From assembly GCA_021372695.1 (NCBI GenBank), contig JAJFTY010000153.1, positions 1-17,345 on the forward strand: 17,345 nt of DNA, read 5' to 3'. Under the pieces are notes generated by a model that was not told where the DNA came from, made no database searches, and saw only the letters and a list, made by a program, of their open reading frames with translations. Every line of letters starts with the position of its first letter. Within the stretch, counting starts at the first letter, position 1. The translations under genes were made by a program, and so were the position numbers. Positions 7,043-15,899 of this stretch are shown in pieces. The stretch is from Deltaproteobacteria bacterium. GTDB taxonomy: Bacteria; Desulfobacterota; Syntrophia; Syntrophales; UBA5619.

Positions 7043-8093
7043 CTTGCACCTCCTGTATGATTCCCCCCCCCAGCACGGTAGTGCCGTCGTAGAGCACGAC
7101 CGACTGTCCGGGGGCGACGGCCTCCTGCGGCTCCGCAAACCGGATCGTCAGACGTCCGTCGTGATGATCGACCCTGCACCGCGCGGCCCGGTGGGCGTAA
7201 CGGATCTTGGCCCACGCCTCTTCGGGAAAGCCCTCCACCAGGCAGTTGACCTGATCGGCGATCAGCCAATCCGACTTCAACTCCTCCTTCGGCCCCACGA
7301 CGAGCCGGTTCTGCGCGGCGTCGATCGCAAGCACGTAGACGGGTTTCGGCGCGCTGATCCCCAGCCCGCCCCGCTGTCCGATCGTGTAGCAGGCGATGCC
7401 CCGATGCCGGCCCACGACACGCCCCTGCCGGTCCACGATCTCGCCCGCTGCGATCGGGACCCCGCGTCTCTGAAGAAAGGCGCCGTGGCCCTCCGCCGGG
7501 ATGAAGCATATATCCTGGCTCTCGGGCTTGTCGAAGACCGGCAGGCCGGCCTTCGCGGCGATCGCCCGCACCTCGTCCTTGGTGTAGCCCGCGAGCGGGA
7601 AGAGCACCTTTCCCAGTGCCTCCCGTGGGATCGCGTGGAGGAAATAGGTCTGGTCCTTCCGCCGGTCCTTCGGGGTCTTCAGCCGGTATGCGCCGTCTTC
7701 CGCTGCGATCGCGGCGTAATGGCCCGTCGCGATCCCCTCGAACCCCCACGACAAGGCCCTGGCCAGGAGCGAGCCGAACTTGATCGACCGGTTGCAGGCC
7801 ACGCAGGGGTTGGGGGTCCGGCCCCGGACATACTCGTCCACAAACGGCCGGATGACCTTCTCCTCCAGATCCGCGGCAAAGTCAATGACATAATGGCCGA
7901 TTCCGAGGGTCCGGCAAACGCTTCTGGCATCCTCGACCTCCCGGGGGCCGCAGCACTTGGCCTTCCCCCCCGCAGCCGGAGCGACGCCCAGGCACATGGT
8001 CACGCCGACGATCTCGCAGCCGCTCTCCTTGAGGAGCCATGCCGCGACCGCGGAATCGACGCCGCCGCTCATCGCGACCGCCACCTTCTTCAT
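7026..8093 (-). CDS. mnmA: tRNA-specific 2-thiouridylase MnmA
   Basis: MnmA adds sulfur to C2 of the wobble uridine in tRNAs for Lys, Glu and Gln, using ATP and persulfide sulfur from a cysteine desulfurase. The 355-residue protein shows the PP-loop SGGVDSAV at 9-16 for ATP, C97 in TPNPCVACNRSIKF and C196 in ESQDICFIP; the two cysteines form the catalytic pair. The length is normal. It is the first gene after a 352-base repeat-rich spacer and is followed by nadA with a 17-base overlap. The desulfurase NifS encoded upstream is the natural sulfur donor. GGGAG lies ten bases before the ATG. No convincing promoter was found in the spacer. Confidence 0.97.
   Translation of the reverse strand: MKKVAVAMSGGVDSAVAAWLLKESGCEIVGVTMCLGVAPAAGGKAKCCGPREVEDARSVCRTLGIGHYVIDFAADLEEKVIRPFVDEYVRGRTPNPCVACNRSIKFGSLLARALSWGFEGIATGHYAAIAAEDGAYRLKTPKDRRKDQTYFLHAIPREALGKVLFPLAGYTKDEVRAIAAKAGLPVFDKPESQDICFIPAEGHGAFLQRRGVPIAAGEIVDRQGRVVGRHRGIACYTIGQRGGLGISAPKPVYVLAIDAAQNRLVVGPKEELKSDWLIADQVNCLVEGFPEEAWAKIRYAHRAARCRVDHHDGRLTIRFAEPQEAVAPGQSVVLYDGTTVLGGGIIQEVQVGNHR
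7049..7054 (-). promoter_or_regulatory. Ribosome binding site fixing the nadA TTG start
   Basis: AGGAGG on the minus strand, six bases before TTG at 7042. It lies inside the 3' coding part of mnmA and is the reason for choosing the unusual start over the longer frame. Confidence 0.8.
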
Positions 8094-8136
8094 CGACAGT
8101 GCACTCCCATCAGTTTTTTTCGACCTCTCTATCTTT

Positions 8137-8254
8137 GACGACTTCGTAAGAGGTCGTCACCCCGGCGAAAGCCGGGGTCCAGTGCTTTACTGGTTCCCGG
8201 CTTCCGCCGGTATGACGTTCGGGTGGATTTTGAACTTTTTACGAGTTCGTCATC
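8137..8254. repeat. Nested inverted-repeat element (REP-like) between nifS and mnmA
   Basis: Two head-to-head copies of a roughly 27-base unit occur: GTCACCCCGGC-GAAA-GCCGGGG-TCCAGT at 8156-8183 and its inverted relative at 8189-8215. Each carries a small GC hairpin, and together they fold on CCAGT/ACTGG. They are flanked by GACGACTTC-GTAA-GAGGTCGTC (8137-8158) and, on the right, by the inverted relative TTTTTACGAGTTCGTCA (8236-8252). Such units are typical dispersed intergenic repeats in proteobacterial genomes. The remaining bases of the 8094-8445 spacer show no gene. Confidence 0.8.
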
Positions 8255-8374
8255 TTTTGACTGACTCGTAAATGTCCGAAATCCCCTCCCCTTATCCCTC
8301 CCTTCGGGGGAGTGGACAATTTCCTTTCTCTTGCTTGCAAGAATGTAGACTGCGGGTTGCCTATTCATTCCTGT

Positions 8375-8401
8375 CTGGATTCCGGCTTTCGCCGGAATGA
8401 C
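8375..8401. repeat. Third copy of the REP-like unit
   Basis: CTGGATTCCGGC-TTTC-GCCGGAATGAC is the same unit as at 8189-8215, here a cleaner palindrome (ATTCCGGC with GCCGGAAT). It lies about 45 bases downstream of the nifS stop codon in the direction of transcription. Confidence 0.75.
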
Positions 8402-8423
8402 ATTCCCTTCTTAGTCAGCGCTC

Positions 8424-8446
8424 GTCTCCCGAGGGAGGCTTTTTTT
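8424..8446 (+). terminator. Plus-strand intrinsic terminator-like hairpin at the nifS 3' end
   Basis: GTCTCC-CGAG-GGAGGC followed by seven T residues reads as a small terminator for plus-strand transcripts. No plus-strand gene is seen, so it may stop antisense transcription or be accidental. On the minus strand the A-run precedes the stem and would not work as a terminator for nifS. Confidence 0.35.
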
Positions 8447-9612
8447 CATTTCTCCCTCCCCGTATTCGGCGACATGGACCGGAGCCTCCCCACCACCCGG
8501 GGCAGCGCTTCCAGAACGGCGTGGATGTCGCCTTCCGTCGTCGAGCGGCCCAGGCTGATGCGGAGCGACCCGTGGGGACGCTCCTGCGGCTCCGCGATGG
8601 CGGCCAGGACATGGGAGGGTTCAATGCTCGTAGAGGAACAGGCCGAACCGGTCGAACAGGCGATCCCCAGCGTGTCCAGGCTCAGGATCATCCCTTCTCC
8701 GTCGACATCGTCGATCGAGAGGTTGACGTTGTTCGGAAGCCGCCGGATGGGATCTCCGTTCAGGCGGATCCCCTCGATCCTTTCGAACAGGCCCGCAATC
8801 AGCTGGTCCCGCAGCGCCGTTTCTCTGGCCGCCTCCTCGTCCATGGAGGCCGCCGCCAGTTCGACCGCCTTGCCGAGGCCGACGATGCCGGGAACGTTCA
8901 GGGTCGAGGCCCGCCGCCCGCTCTCCTGGTCGCCGCCGTTCATGAAGGGCAGGATCCTCGTCCCCTCCCGGATGTAGAGCAGGCCGACCCCCTTGGGCCC
9001 GTAGAGTTTGTGGGCCGAGGCACTCAGGAGGTCGACGTTGAGGCTGTCAACCAAAGTCGGGAGGTGGCCGAAGGTCTGGACGGCATCGGTGTGGAAATAG
9101 ACTCCCCTCTGCCGGACCAGCTGTGCGATCTTGGCGATGGGCTGGATCGTTCCGATCTCATTGTTCGCGTGCATGATGGAGACGAGGATGGTTTGATCCG
9201 TGATCGTCCGGGCCACCGCCGCCGGATCGACGAACCCTCCGCGGTCTACGGGAAGGTAGGTCACCCGGAACCCCTCCGCCTCCAGGAACCCGCAGCTCTT
9301 CAGGACGGCGTCATGCTCGATTGCGGAGGTGATGATGTGGTTGCCCCGCTTGGGGTTCGCGTGGGCGACGCCCTTGATCGCAAAATTGTCGCTCTCGGTG
9401 CCGCCGCTCGTGAAAACGATCTCTGCGGGCCTGGCCCCGAGGAAGGCGGCGACTTTCACCCTGACCCCTTCGGCGACCGCCGCCGCCGCCTGCCCGAAAG
9501 AGTGGAGGCTCGACGGATTGCCGAAGATCTCTGCGAAATAGGGCTGCATCGCCGCAATGACCCCTCGGTCGGCCGGCGTCGTTGCCGCATGGTCCAGGTA
9601 GATCGGTTTCAT
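8446..9612 (-). CDS. nifS: Cysteine desulfurase, NifS/IscS class I
   Basis: This PLP enzyme takes sulfur from cysteine as a persulfide for Fe-S cluster assembly and tRNA thiolation. The 388-residue protein starts with YLDHAATTP. It has SAIEHDAV with the PLP-stacking H100, the Schiff-base lysine K202 in SASAHKLYGPKG, and the mobile catalytic C325 in TGSACSSTSIEPSHVL, typical of class I. The start overlaps the metW stop by four bases (ATGA), with GGGGAG just upstream, so it is translationally coupled to metX-metW. No iscU/nifU scaffold follows; the next gene is mnmA beyond the spacer, suggesting service to tRNA thiolation and general sulfur supply. The choice between nifS and iscS as name is uncertain. 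Confidence 0.93.
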   Translation of the reverse strand: MKPIYLDHAATTPADRGVIAAMQPYFAEIFGNPSSLHSFGQAAAAVAEGVRVKVAAFLGARPAEIVFTSGGTESDNFAIKGVAHANPKRGNHIITSAIEHDAVLKSCGFLEAEGFRVTYLPVDRGGFVDPAAVARTITDQTILVSIMHANNEIGTIQPIAKIAQLVRQRGVYFHTDAVQTFGHLPTLVDSLNVDLLSASAHKLYGPKGVGLLYIREGTRILPFMNGGDQESGRRASTLNVPGIVGLGKAVELAAASMDEEAARETALRDQLIAGLFERIEGIRLNGDPIRRLPNNVNLSIDDVDGEGMILSLDTLGIACSTGSACSSTSIEPSHVLAAIAEPQERPHGSLRISLGRSTTEGDIHAVLEALPRVVGRLRSMSPNTGREK

Positions 9613-10244
9613 CTCTCCCCGCTCCGCTCCTTCTCCTTCGCATGGCCGCCGGAAAGGAAAAAGATCGCGCCGAGCGCCCGGAGGTTCGGCCAGAAGGCGA
9701 TCTCCTCGCGTTCCCCCAGGTAGGCGGCCTTTTCGATGGTGAAGCCCATCTCCGCACAGAAGGCCCGGAAATCGGCGATGCTGAGAAATCGCACGTTCGG
9801 CGTATCATACCAGCGGTAGGGGAGGGACGGCGTCATGGGCGCCCGCCCGCCGAAGAAGAGGGAGACCCGGGCGCTGACGTGGGCAAAGTTGGGGAACCCG
9901 ACGATGACCCGGTTCCCGACGCGGAGCGCCTCCCGGAGCAGGAAGGCAGCCTTGCGGACCTCCTGGAGGCTCTGGTTGAGGATGACGTAGTCGAAGCAGT
10001 GGTCGGGGTACTCCGCAAGCCCGGTCTCGATGTCGCCCTGGCAGACCGAGAGCCCCTTCCGGACGCACTCCCAGATCGCCTTCTCGTCGAGCTCGATCCC
10101 CTGGACCTGGGCATCCTTCCGCCGGGAAAGCAGATCGATCAGCTCCCCATCGCCGGTGCCCAGGTCGAGAACGCGCGCCCCCGGTTCGATCCAGTCGAAG
10201 ATGACCCGGTGATCCGGGCGCAGCGCCTTATCCGTTCTATCCAT
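9609..10244 (-). CDS. metW: MetW, methionine biosynthesis methyltransferase-like protein
   Basis: MetW is a SAM-methyltransferase-fold protein that partners with homoserine acyltransferase MetX and is needed for its activity in several proteobacteria. The 211-residue protein has the SAM-binding glycine motif VLDLGTGDGEL (25-35), QGIELDE ending strand two, and the MetW-typical LNQSLQEV and VIVGFPNFAHV segments. The length is normal. It overlaps the metX 3' end by eight bases and the nifS start by four, so the three are translationally coupled. The metX-metW arrangement is the classic one, which supports both calls. Confidence 0.94.
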   Translation of the reverse strand: MDRTDKALRPDHRVIFDWIEPGARVLDLGTGDGELIDLLSRRKDAQVQGIELDEKAIWECVRKGLSVCQGDIETGLAEYPDHCFDYVILNQSLQEVRKAAFLLREALRVGNRVIVGFPNFAHVSARVSLFFGGRAPMTPSLPYRWYDTPNVRFLSIADFRAFCAEMGFTIEKAAYLGEREEIAFWPNLRALGAIFFLSGGHAKEKERSGER

Positions 10245-11409
10245 TCCCGTTTTCCTTGCCGAGATAGGTCCGCTCGAGGAAATGGCGGATCAGCGTCGTC
10301 TGTCCCTCCAGCTCCACCAGAAAGGCGTCGTGGCCCCAGGTCGATTGCAGTTCGCAGTAGGTCACGTCGACCCGTTTGCGTTTCAGCTGTCGGACGATAT
10401 CCTGGGACTGATGCGAAGGGTAGAGCCAGTCCGACAGGAAGGAGAGGACCAGGAAGCGCGTCTCGACCCCTTTCCCCGGGATCAGCCGGCCGCCCGACAG
10501 GTCGAGGTAGTCCATCGCCTTGGTGATGTAAAGGTAGGAGTTCGCGTCGAACCGCTTGACGAATTTCTCCCCCCGGTAGCGGAGGTACCCCTCCACCTCG
10601 AAGTCCGCGCCGAAGGCGAAGCCGAGCTGGCCGTCCTTCAGCCGGCGGGAGAACTTCTGCTCCATCGACTTTTCGCTCATGAAGGTGATGTGGCCGATCA
10701 TCCGCGCGACCGAGAGCCCCTTCTCCGGCTGGCCGGTCGCGTAGTAATCCCCGCCGCGCCAGGCCGGGTCCGCCATGATGGCCTGGCGGATCACCTCGTT
10801 GAAGGCGATCTGCTGCGGCGAGTGTTTGAGAGCGGTTGCGATCGGGATGGCCGACCTGACCCGCTCCGGGTAGGAGGCCACCCACTGGAGGGCCTGCATC
10901 CCGCCCATGGAGCCGCCCGCCACGCAGAGCAGGCGGTCGATCCCGAGATGGTCGATCAGATGGCGCTGGGCCTCGACCATGTCGCGGATCGTGACGAAGG
11001 GGAAGTCCGTTCCGTAGGGCTTCCCCGTCTGCGGATTGATGGAGGAGGGGCCGGTGCTTCCCTTGCAGCCGCCGATCACGTTCGAACAGATCACGAAATA
11101 GCGGTCGGTGTCGAAGGGCTTGCCCGGCCCGATCATCGCATCCCACCAGCCCTGCTCTTTCTCTCCGCGGTGCATCCCGGCCGCATGCGCGTCGCCGGAA
11201 AGGGCGTGGAGCACGAGGATGGCGTTTGATTTATCGCGGTTGAGCGTCCCGTAGGTTTCGTAGGCGAGCGTGACCGGCCCCAGGGTCTCGCCGCTCTCCA
11301 GCGTCATGGGCCCGCCAAAGGAGAACTCCTTCGTCTCCACGAATCCCAGGGCGGACCGCGGCGCCTTTTCCAGAGCGGCCACCCCTTCCCTCTTAAATAT
11401 GGTTTCCAT
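10237..11409 (-). CDS. metX: Homoserine O-acetyltransferase MetX
   Basis: MetX acetylates homoserine with acetyl-CoA to O-acetylhomoserine, the substrate for MetY. The 390-residue alpha/beta-hydrolase protein has the nucleophile S167 in GGSMGG, D327 in SFLSDWLYP and H360 in WGHDAFL, a complete catalytic triad. HALSGDAHAAG (68-78) and the substrate-region segment CKGSTGPSSINP (115-126) are family marks. The stop is TAG and overlaps metW; a TAA follows two codons later in frame. Upstream is a 407-base spacer, with a weak -10-like TAGAAT about 75 bases before the ATG, so the gene may have its own promoter or be read from metY-cysK. Acetyl- versus succinyl-specificity is not certain from sequence alone. 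Confidence 0.95.
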   Translation of the reverse strand: METIFKREGVAALEKAPRSALGFVETKEFSFGGPMTLESGETLGPVTLAYETYGTLNRDKSNAILVLHALSGDAHAAGMHRGEKEQGWWDAMIGPGKPFDTDRYFVICSNVIGGCKGSTGPSSINPQTGKPYGTDFPFVTIRDMVEAQRHLIDHLGIDRLLCVAGGSMGGMQALQWVASYPERVRSAIPIATALKHSPQQIAFNEVIRQAIMADPAWRGGDYYATGQPEKGLSVARMIGHITFMSEKSMEQKFSRRLKDGQLGFAFGADFEVEGYLRYRGEKFVKRFDANSYLYITKAMDYLDLSGGRLIPGKGVETRFLVLSFLSDWLYPSHQSQDIVRQLKRKRVDVTYCELQSTWGHDAFLVELEGQTTLIRHFLERTYLGKENGNG

Positions 11410-11637
11410 AATGCCTATCGCCGGTATCTTAGTTTCCCGGCCACTCCCTCCGCCACATGCAAAAATATTCTACTGCACCACCGGATCCGGGTAATCTCTT
11501 TCCAGTCCCTCCTCCATCCGAAAACCGATGGGGAGCGGGATTCCGTCAAGCGCGCATTGGACCGGGGGCGCAACCCGCAATCCCGACTTCAGGCGGGGAT
11601 GAGGGGCGCATTTTAAAATAGACCACATCCTTACCGG

Positions 11638-11664
11638 GAATTTCCGCCCCGTGGGCGGGAATTC
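11638..11664. repeat. 12-bp inverted repeat in the cysK-metX spacer
   Basis: GAATTTCCGCCC, a three-base loop and GGGCGGGAATTC pair over twelve positions with one mismatch. There is no U-run on the minus-strand side, so it is not a clear terminator for cysK. The surrounding 11410-11816 spacer has no supported gene. Confidence 0.6.
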
Positions 11665-11711
11665 AAATTTTACGGGGCACCCTGCCACCGCAGCGGAGCG
11701 CCCGCCGGCGG

Positions 11712-11756
11712 TTCGACAAGCTCACCGTGACATATGCTTGCCCTGAGCTTGCCGAA
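11712..11756. repeat. Inverted repeat TTCGACAAGCTCA / TGAGCTTGCCGAA
   Basis: Arms at 11712-11724 and 11744-11756 match at 12 of 13 positions around a 19-base loop. The arm sequence is the familiar dispersed CTTCGACAAGCTCA-type intergenic repeat of many proteobacteria. It probably represents a mobile miniature repeat 60 bases downstream of the cysK stop. Confidence 0.65.
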
Positions 11757-11816
11757 GGGTGCAGGGTCGTAAAAGATCCAGCGGGCAGAGGATCGCATTC
11801 GCCGGTCGGCCTCTCC

Positions 11817-12743
11817 CTACCCCTCCTTGAACAGCCAGGTCGACAGGTAGCGCTCCCCGGTGTCGGGGAGGATGACGACGATCAGCTTCCCGTCGTTTTC
11901 CGCTCTTTTGGCAACCTCCAGACCGGCCCAGAGGGCCGCCCCGCCGGAGATGCCGGCCAGGATCCCCTCTTCGCGGGCGAGCCGCCGGGCGGTCGCTCCC
12001 GCATCTTCATTCGAGACCGGGATCACCTCGTCGATCAGGGCCCGGTTCAGCACGCCGGGGATGAACCCGGCGCCGATTCCCTGGATCTTGTGCGGCCCGG
12101 GCTGCCCGCCCGAAAGGACGGGCGACCCCTCCGGCTCGACGGCAATCGCCTTGAAGCCGGGCTTCCGTTCCTTCAGAACCTCGGCAATGCCGGTCAGCGT
12201 GCCGCCCGTGCCGACGCCGGCCACCAGGATGTCGGCCTTCCCGTCCGTGTCGGCCCAGATCTCCTGGGCCGTCGTTTTCCGGTGGATCGCCGGATTGGCG
12301 GGATTGTTGAACTGCTGCGGCATCATCGCCCCGGGGGTCGCCGCGACCAGCTCTTCCGCCTTGCGGATCGCCCCCTTCATCCCCTCGGCGCCGGGTGTCA
12401 GGACCAGTTCGGCGCCGAAAATCGTCAGGAGCTGGCGCCTCTCCATGCTCATCGTATCGGGCATGGTCAGGATCAGCCGGTAACCCCGCGCCGCGGCCAC
12501 GAAGGCGAGGGCGATCCCGGTATTGCCGCTCGTCGGCTCGACGATCACCGATCCTGCTTTCAGCAATCCTTTTTTCTCCGCGTCGTCGATCATGGCCACA
12601 CCGATCCGGTCCTTCACGCTGGAGAGGGGGTTGAAGGACTCAACCTTCACGACCACCTCGGCCCGGCTCTGACCGGTCATCCGCCTCAGGCGGACGAGCG
12701 GGGTGTTCCCAACGGTCTTGGTAATATCTGCGTAGATCTTCAT
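11817..12743 (-). CDS. cysK: Cysteine synthase A (O-acetylserine sulfhydrylase)
   Basis: CysK joins O-acetylserine and sulfide to cysteine with PLP. From the ATG at 12743 the protein has 308 residues. K44 in NPLSSVKDR is the Schiff-base lysine, TSGNTGIA (71-78) binds the substrate carboxylate and [10 protein letters not shown] (176-185) holds the PLP phosphate. The ISGGAALWA segment near the C terminus is also typical. The start is a choice: an ATG nine bases earlier (12752) abuts GAAAGG with no spacing, whereas 12743 has AGGA eight bases upstream, so I prefer the latter. It follows metY by about 30 bases and is probably in the same transcript. CysK pairs with CysE encoded 6 kb downstream on the same strand. 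Confidence 0.95.
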   Translation of the reverse strand: MKIYADITKTVGNTPLVRLRRMTGQSRAEVVVKVESFNPLSSVKDRIGVAMIDDAEKKGLLKAGSVIVEPTSGNTGIALAFVAAARGYRLILTMPDTMSMERRQLLTIFGAELVLTPGAEGMKGAIRKAEELVAATPGAMMPQQFNNPANPAIHRKTTAQEIWADTDGKADILVAGVGTGGTLTGIAEVLKERKPGFKAIAVEPEGSPVLSGGQPGPHKIQGIGAGFIPGVLNRALIDEVIPVSNEDAGATARRLAREEGILAGISGGAALWAGLEVAKRAENDGKLIVVILPDTGERYLSTWLFKEG

Positions 12744-12775
12744 TTCATCCATCCTTTCGCCCCCGGTAAAGGCGG

Positions 12776-14162
<1,387 letters not shown>

Positions 14163-14188
14163 AGCCCCGTCCATGAAAGCGGCCGGCT

Positions 14189-14266
14189 TCACATGAACAG
14201 ACCTCCCCGTCCGGTGTTATTGCACATGCACATCAGCAGGTTTCTCAGATCGATGTCCTGTCTCAT
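14189..14266 (-). CDS. Sulfur amino acid leader peptide (25 codons, contains Met-Cys-Met-Cys)
   Basis: The frame opens with ATG at 14266 behind GGAGGGG four bases upstream, a very strong ribosome site for so short a frame. The peptide begins MRQDIDLRN, then has L10-L11-M12-C13-M14-C15, then NNTGRGGLFM, and stops with TGA. Two Cys and two Met codons in a row (AUG UGC AUG UGC, 14233-14222) are rare by chance and sit about 60 bases before the terminator arm. By analogy with amino acid attenuators, slow translation here at low Met- or Cys-tRNA would alter folding of the terminator. No known family name is offered; the role is inferred from position. Longer readings starting upstream have no comparable ribosome site. 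Confidence 0.75.
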   Translation of the reverse strand: MRQDIDLRNLLMCMCNNTGRGGLFM

Positions 14267-14336
14267 TGCCCCTCCGGATCGAAGGCTTTGCCCAACAGCC
14301 CTCATCATCCCTACTAAATCCATCATTTCGGTGGTG

Positions 14337-14364
14337 ATTATAACCAGAAATCGACTCCTGTCAA
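14337..14364 (-). promoter_or_regulatory. Consensus sigma-70 promoter for the metY leader
   Basis: TTGACA (14364-14359), a 16-base spacer and TATAAT (14342-14337) match both hexamers exactly. The predicted start is near 14330, giving about 64 untranslated bases before the leader peptide. A full-strength promoter suits a transcript controlled afterwards by attenuation. Confidence 0.88.
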
Positions 14365-14445
14365 GAACTATTTCCGGGAAATTGAAGTGTGGAGGACGAT
14401 TTGGGGATGCCTGGGGTTGCGACGGCCGGAATCGGAACGACCCGA

Positions 14446-15627
14446 TCAGCAAGTTCCTCCCAAGGCAAACCGGTTGGGGTCCAGCGCCGAGATGTCCATG
14501 AAAGTCCGGCCATCGACGATCAGGTCGGTCACGATCTTTCCCGTGATGGGGCCAAGCGCGATGCCGTCCCCCTCGTGGCCGGCCGCCATGAAATAGCCCT
14601 CGGGATGGTTGACGTAGCCGATCAGGGGAAGGCCGTCGGGGGTGTAGGGGCGCAAGCCGCCCATCGTGCGGATGATATGGATCGGCCCCAGTCCGGGAAC
14701 GAACCGGACGGCGTTCTTCAGGATCGTTTGAATCCCCTCATGGGTATTGCCAACATCATAACCGACAAATTCCCGGGTCCCGCCGATGAAGATGTTCCCC
14801 TTTTGAGTCTGGCTGAGCGACAGGCCCACGCCGAGCTGCACGGCCTTGCTCTTGGATTCCTTCGCCTTGTCTGCGTTGTATTTGGCGACAATGTAGGAGG
14901 CGGAAAGAATCTGCCGGGCGATGTAAGGCGCCACAGGCTCGGTGATCATCAGCTGTCCCCGCCGGGGCCGGATGGGCAGCTCCAGCCCGGCCATCTTCCC
15001 GAGAATGGGCGCCCAGGCTCCGGCCGCGTTCACCACGATCGGGGCGTAGATCGGCCCCCGCGAGGTCTCGATCCCCTCCACACGTCCACCGGCGATGATG
15101 CAGCCGGTCACCTCCGTCTCCAGGAGAATCTCCGCACCCAGCCTGCGGGCGGCTTTGGCAAAGCCGAGGGCGAGTTCGATGGGGTTGACGTCGCCGTCCT
15201 GGGAACTGTACGTGGAACCGACCAGGTGTTCCGCCAGGCCGCGCTGCAGTTTGGAAGCTTCCTTCCGGTCGATGATCTCGACCTTCAACCCCGTCTCTCG
15301 CTGGCGGGCCACGAAGCCCTCCATGACCTTCAACTCCTCGGCCGTTTCGATGAGGATCATGCCGCCCTTGTTGTGGTATTCGATATCATGGTCCAGTTCA
15401 TGCCGCAGCCCCTTGAAGATCGCGGCGCTGGCCAGAGCCAGTTGCAGATGGATCCCGGCGTTCTTCGACTGCAGGAAGATGCTGGTATCGCAGGAGCCGG
15501 ATGCCCCCGAGGCAAGGTCTCTCTTTTCCGCCAGAATGACTTTCTTGCCCCTCCTGGCCAACTGATAGGCCACGGAGGTGCCGATGACCCCGCCGCCCAT
15601 CACGATCACGTCTGCCCTATCGGTCAT
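14446..15627 (-). CDS. FAD-dependent amine/imino-acid dehydrogenase, DadA-like (beta subunit of a four-part complex)
   Basis: The 393-residue protein belongs to the DAO family of flavoenzymes (sarcosine, D-amino acid, glycine and proline oxidases or dehydrogenases). The N-terminal ADP-binding fold VIVMGGGVIGTSVAYQLARRG (8-28, G11-G-G-V-I-G16) and the acidic E34 at the end of strand two bind FAD. PRRGQLMI, RTMGGLRPYTPDGLPLIG and AAGHEGDGIALGPITGK are the conserved C-terminal segments. The start overlaps the BFD gene by four bases (ATGA). With the three upstream genes it matches the proline/opine/sarcosine-type dehydrogenase sets, in which this subunit oxidises the amine and passes electrons to the partners. 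The substrate is uncertain. It is the last gene of the operon, and no clear terminator follows. Confidence 0.87.
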   Translation of the reverse strand: MTDRADVIVMGGGVIGTSVAYQLARRGKKVILAEKRDLASGASGSCDTSIFLQSKNAGIHLQLALASAAIFKGLRHELDHDIEYHNKGGMILIETAEELKVMEGFVARQRETGLKVEIIDRKEASKLQRGLAEHLVGSTYSSQDGDVNPIELALGFAKAARRLGAEILLETEVTGCIIAGGRVEGIETSRGPIYAPIVVNAAGAWAPILGKMAGLELPIRPRRGQLMITEPVAPYIARQILSASYIVAKYNADKAKESKSKAVQLGVGLSLSQTQKGNIFIGGTREFVGYDVGNTHEGIQTILKNAVRFVPGLGPIHIIRTMGGLRPYTPDGLPLIGYVNHPEGYFMAAGHEGDGIALGPITGKIVTDLIVDGRTFMDISALDPNRFALGGTC

Positions 15628-15899
15628 TCTTCATCCCCCTGGGCGATCTCGCCGATCCGGACGGTGCGGACGGGGGGGCGGAAGGTGGCGGGGAAGATAT
15701 TGGCCGCGTCCTGGCCGCAGGCCAGCATATTGGCGATGAGTTTCCGGCAGGTTCTGCCCTGGCAGAGACCCATGCCCGCGTGGGTTCTCTTCTTGACACC
15801 CGAGAGTGTTGTCGCTCCGTCCCGGATGGCCTCCTCGATCTCCTCCCGGGTCACCTCCTCGCACCGGCAGATGTAAACCGGCTCGTCCGGATCAGCCAT
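15624..15899 (-). CDS. BFD-like [2Fe-2S] protein (small subunit)
   Basis: The 91-residue protein has the bacterioferritin-associated-ferredoxin cysteine pattern C11-x-C13 and C46-x4-C51 (ICRCEEVT and LCQGRTC), which binds a [2Fe-2S] cluster. DGATTLSGVKKRTHAGMG between them is typical of BFD domains attached to, or encoded beside, amine dehydrogenases. The ATG at 15899 is preferred over longer readings because AAAGGAG lies about ten bases upstream and family similarity begins there. It overlaps the ferredoxin gene by eight bases and the DadA-like gene by four. It probably carries electrons within the complex. A stand-alone role in iron storage is unlikely in this setting. Confidence 0.88.
   Translation of the reverse strand: MADPDEPVYICRCEEVTREEIEEAIRDGATTLSGVKKRTHAGMGLCQGRTCRKLIANMLACGQDAANIFPATFRPPVRTVRIGEIAQGDEE

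Noticed and set aside
8129..8368. 79-codon minus-strand frame in the nifS-mnmA spacer
   Set aside because: It is built from the palindromic repeats, whose translated form recurs as a known artefact, and lacks a ribosome site.
11470..11688. 72-codon minus-strand frame upstream of metX, possible second leader peptide
   Set aside because: No ribosome site at any Met codon and no run of Cys or Met codons; it spans repeat-like spacer sequence.
14267..14452. Upstream extension of the leader peptide frame to 87 residues
   Set aside because: The extension runs through the consensus promoter and has no ribosome site; the short frame from 14266 has a strong one.
14389..15876. 495-codon plus-strand frame
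   Set aside because: Antisense to the DadA-like gene, whose FAD motifs and operon overlaps are clear; the plus-strand product has no motif.
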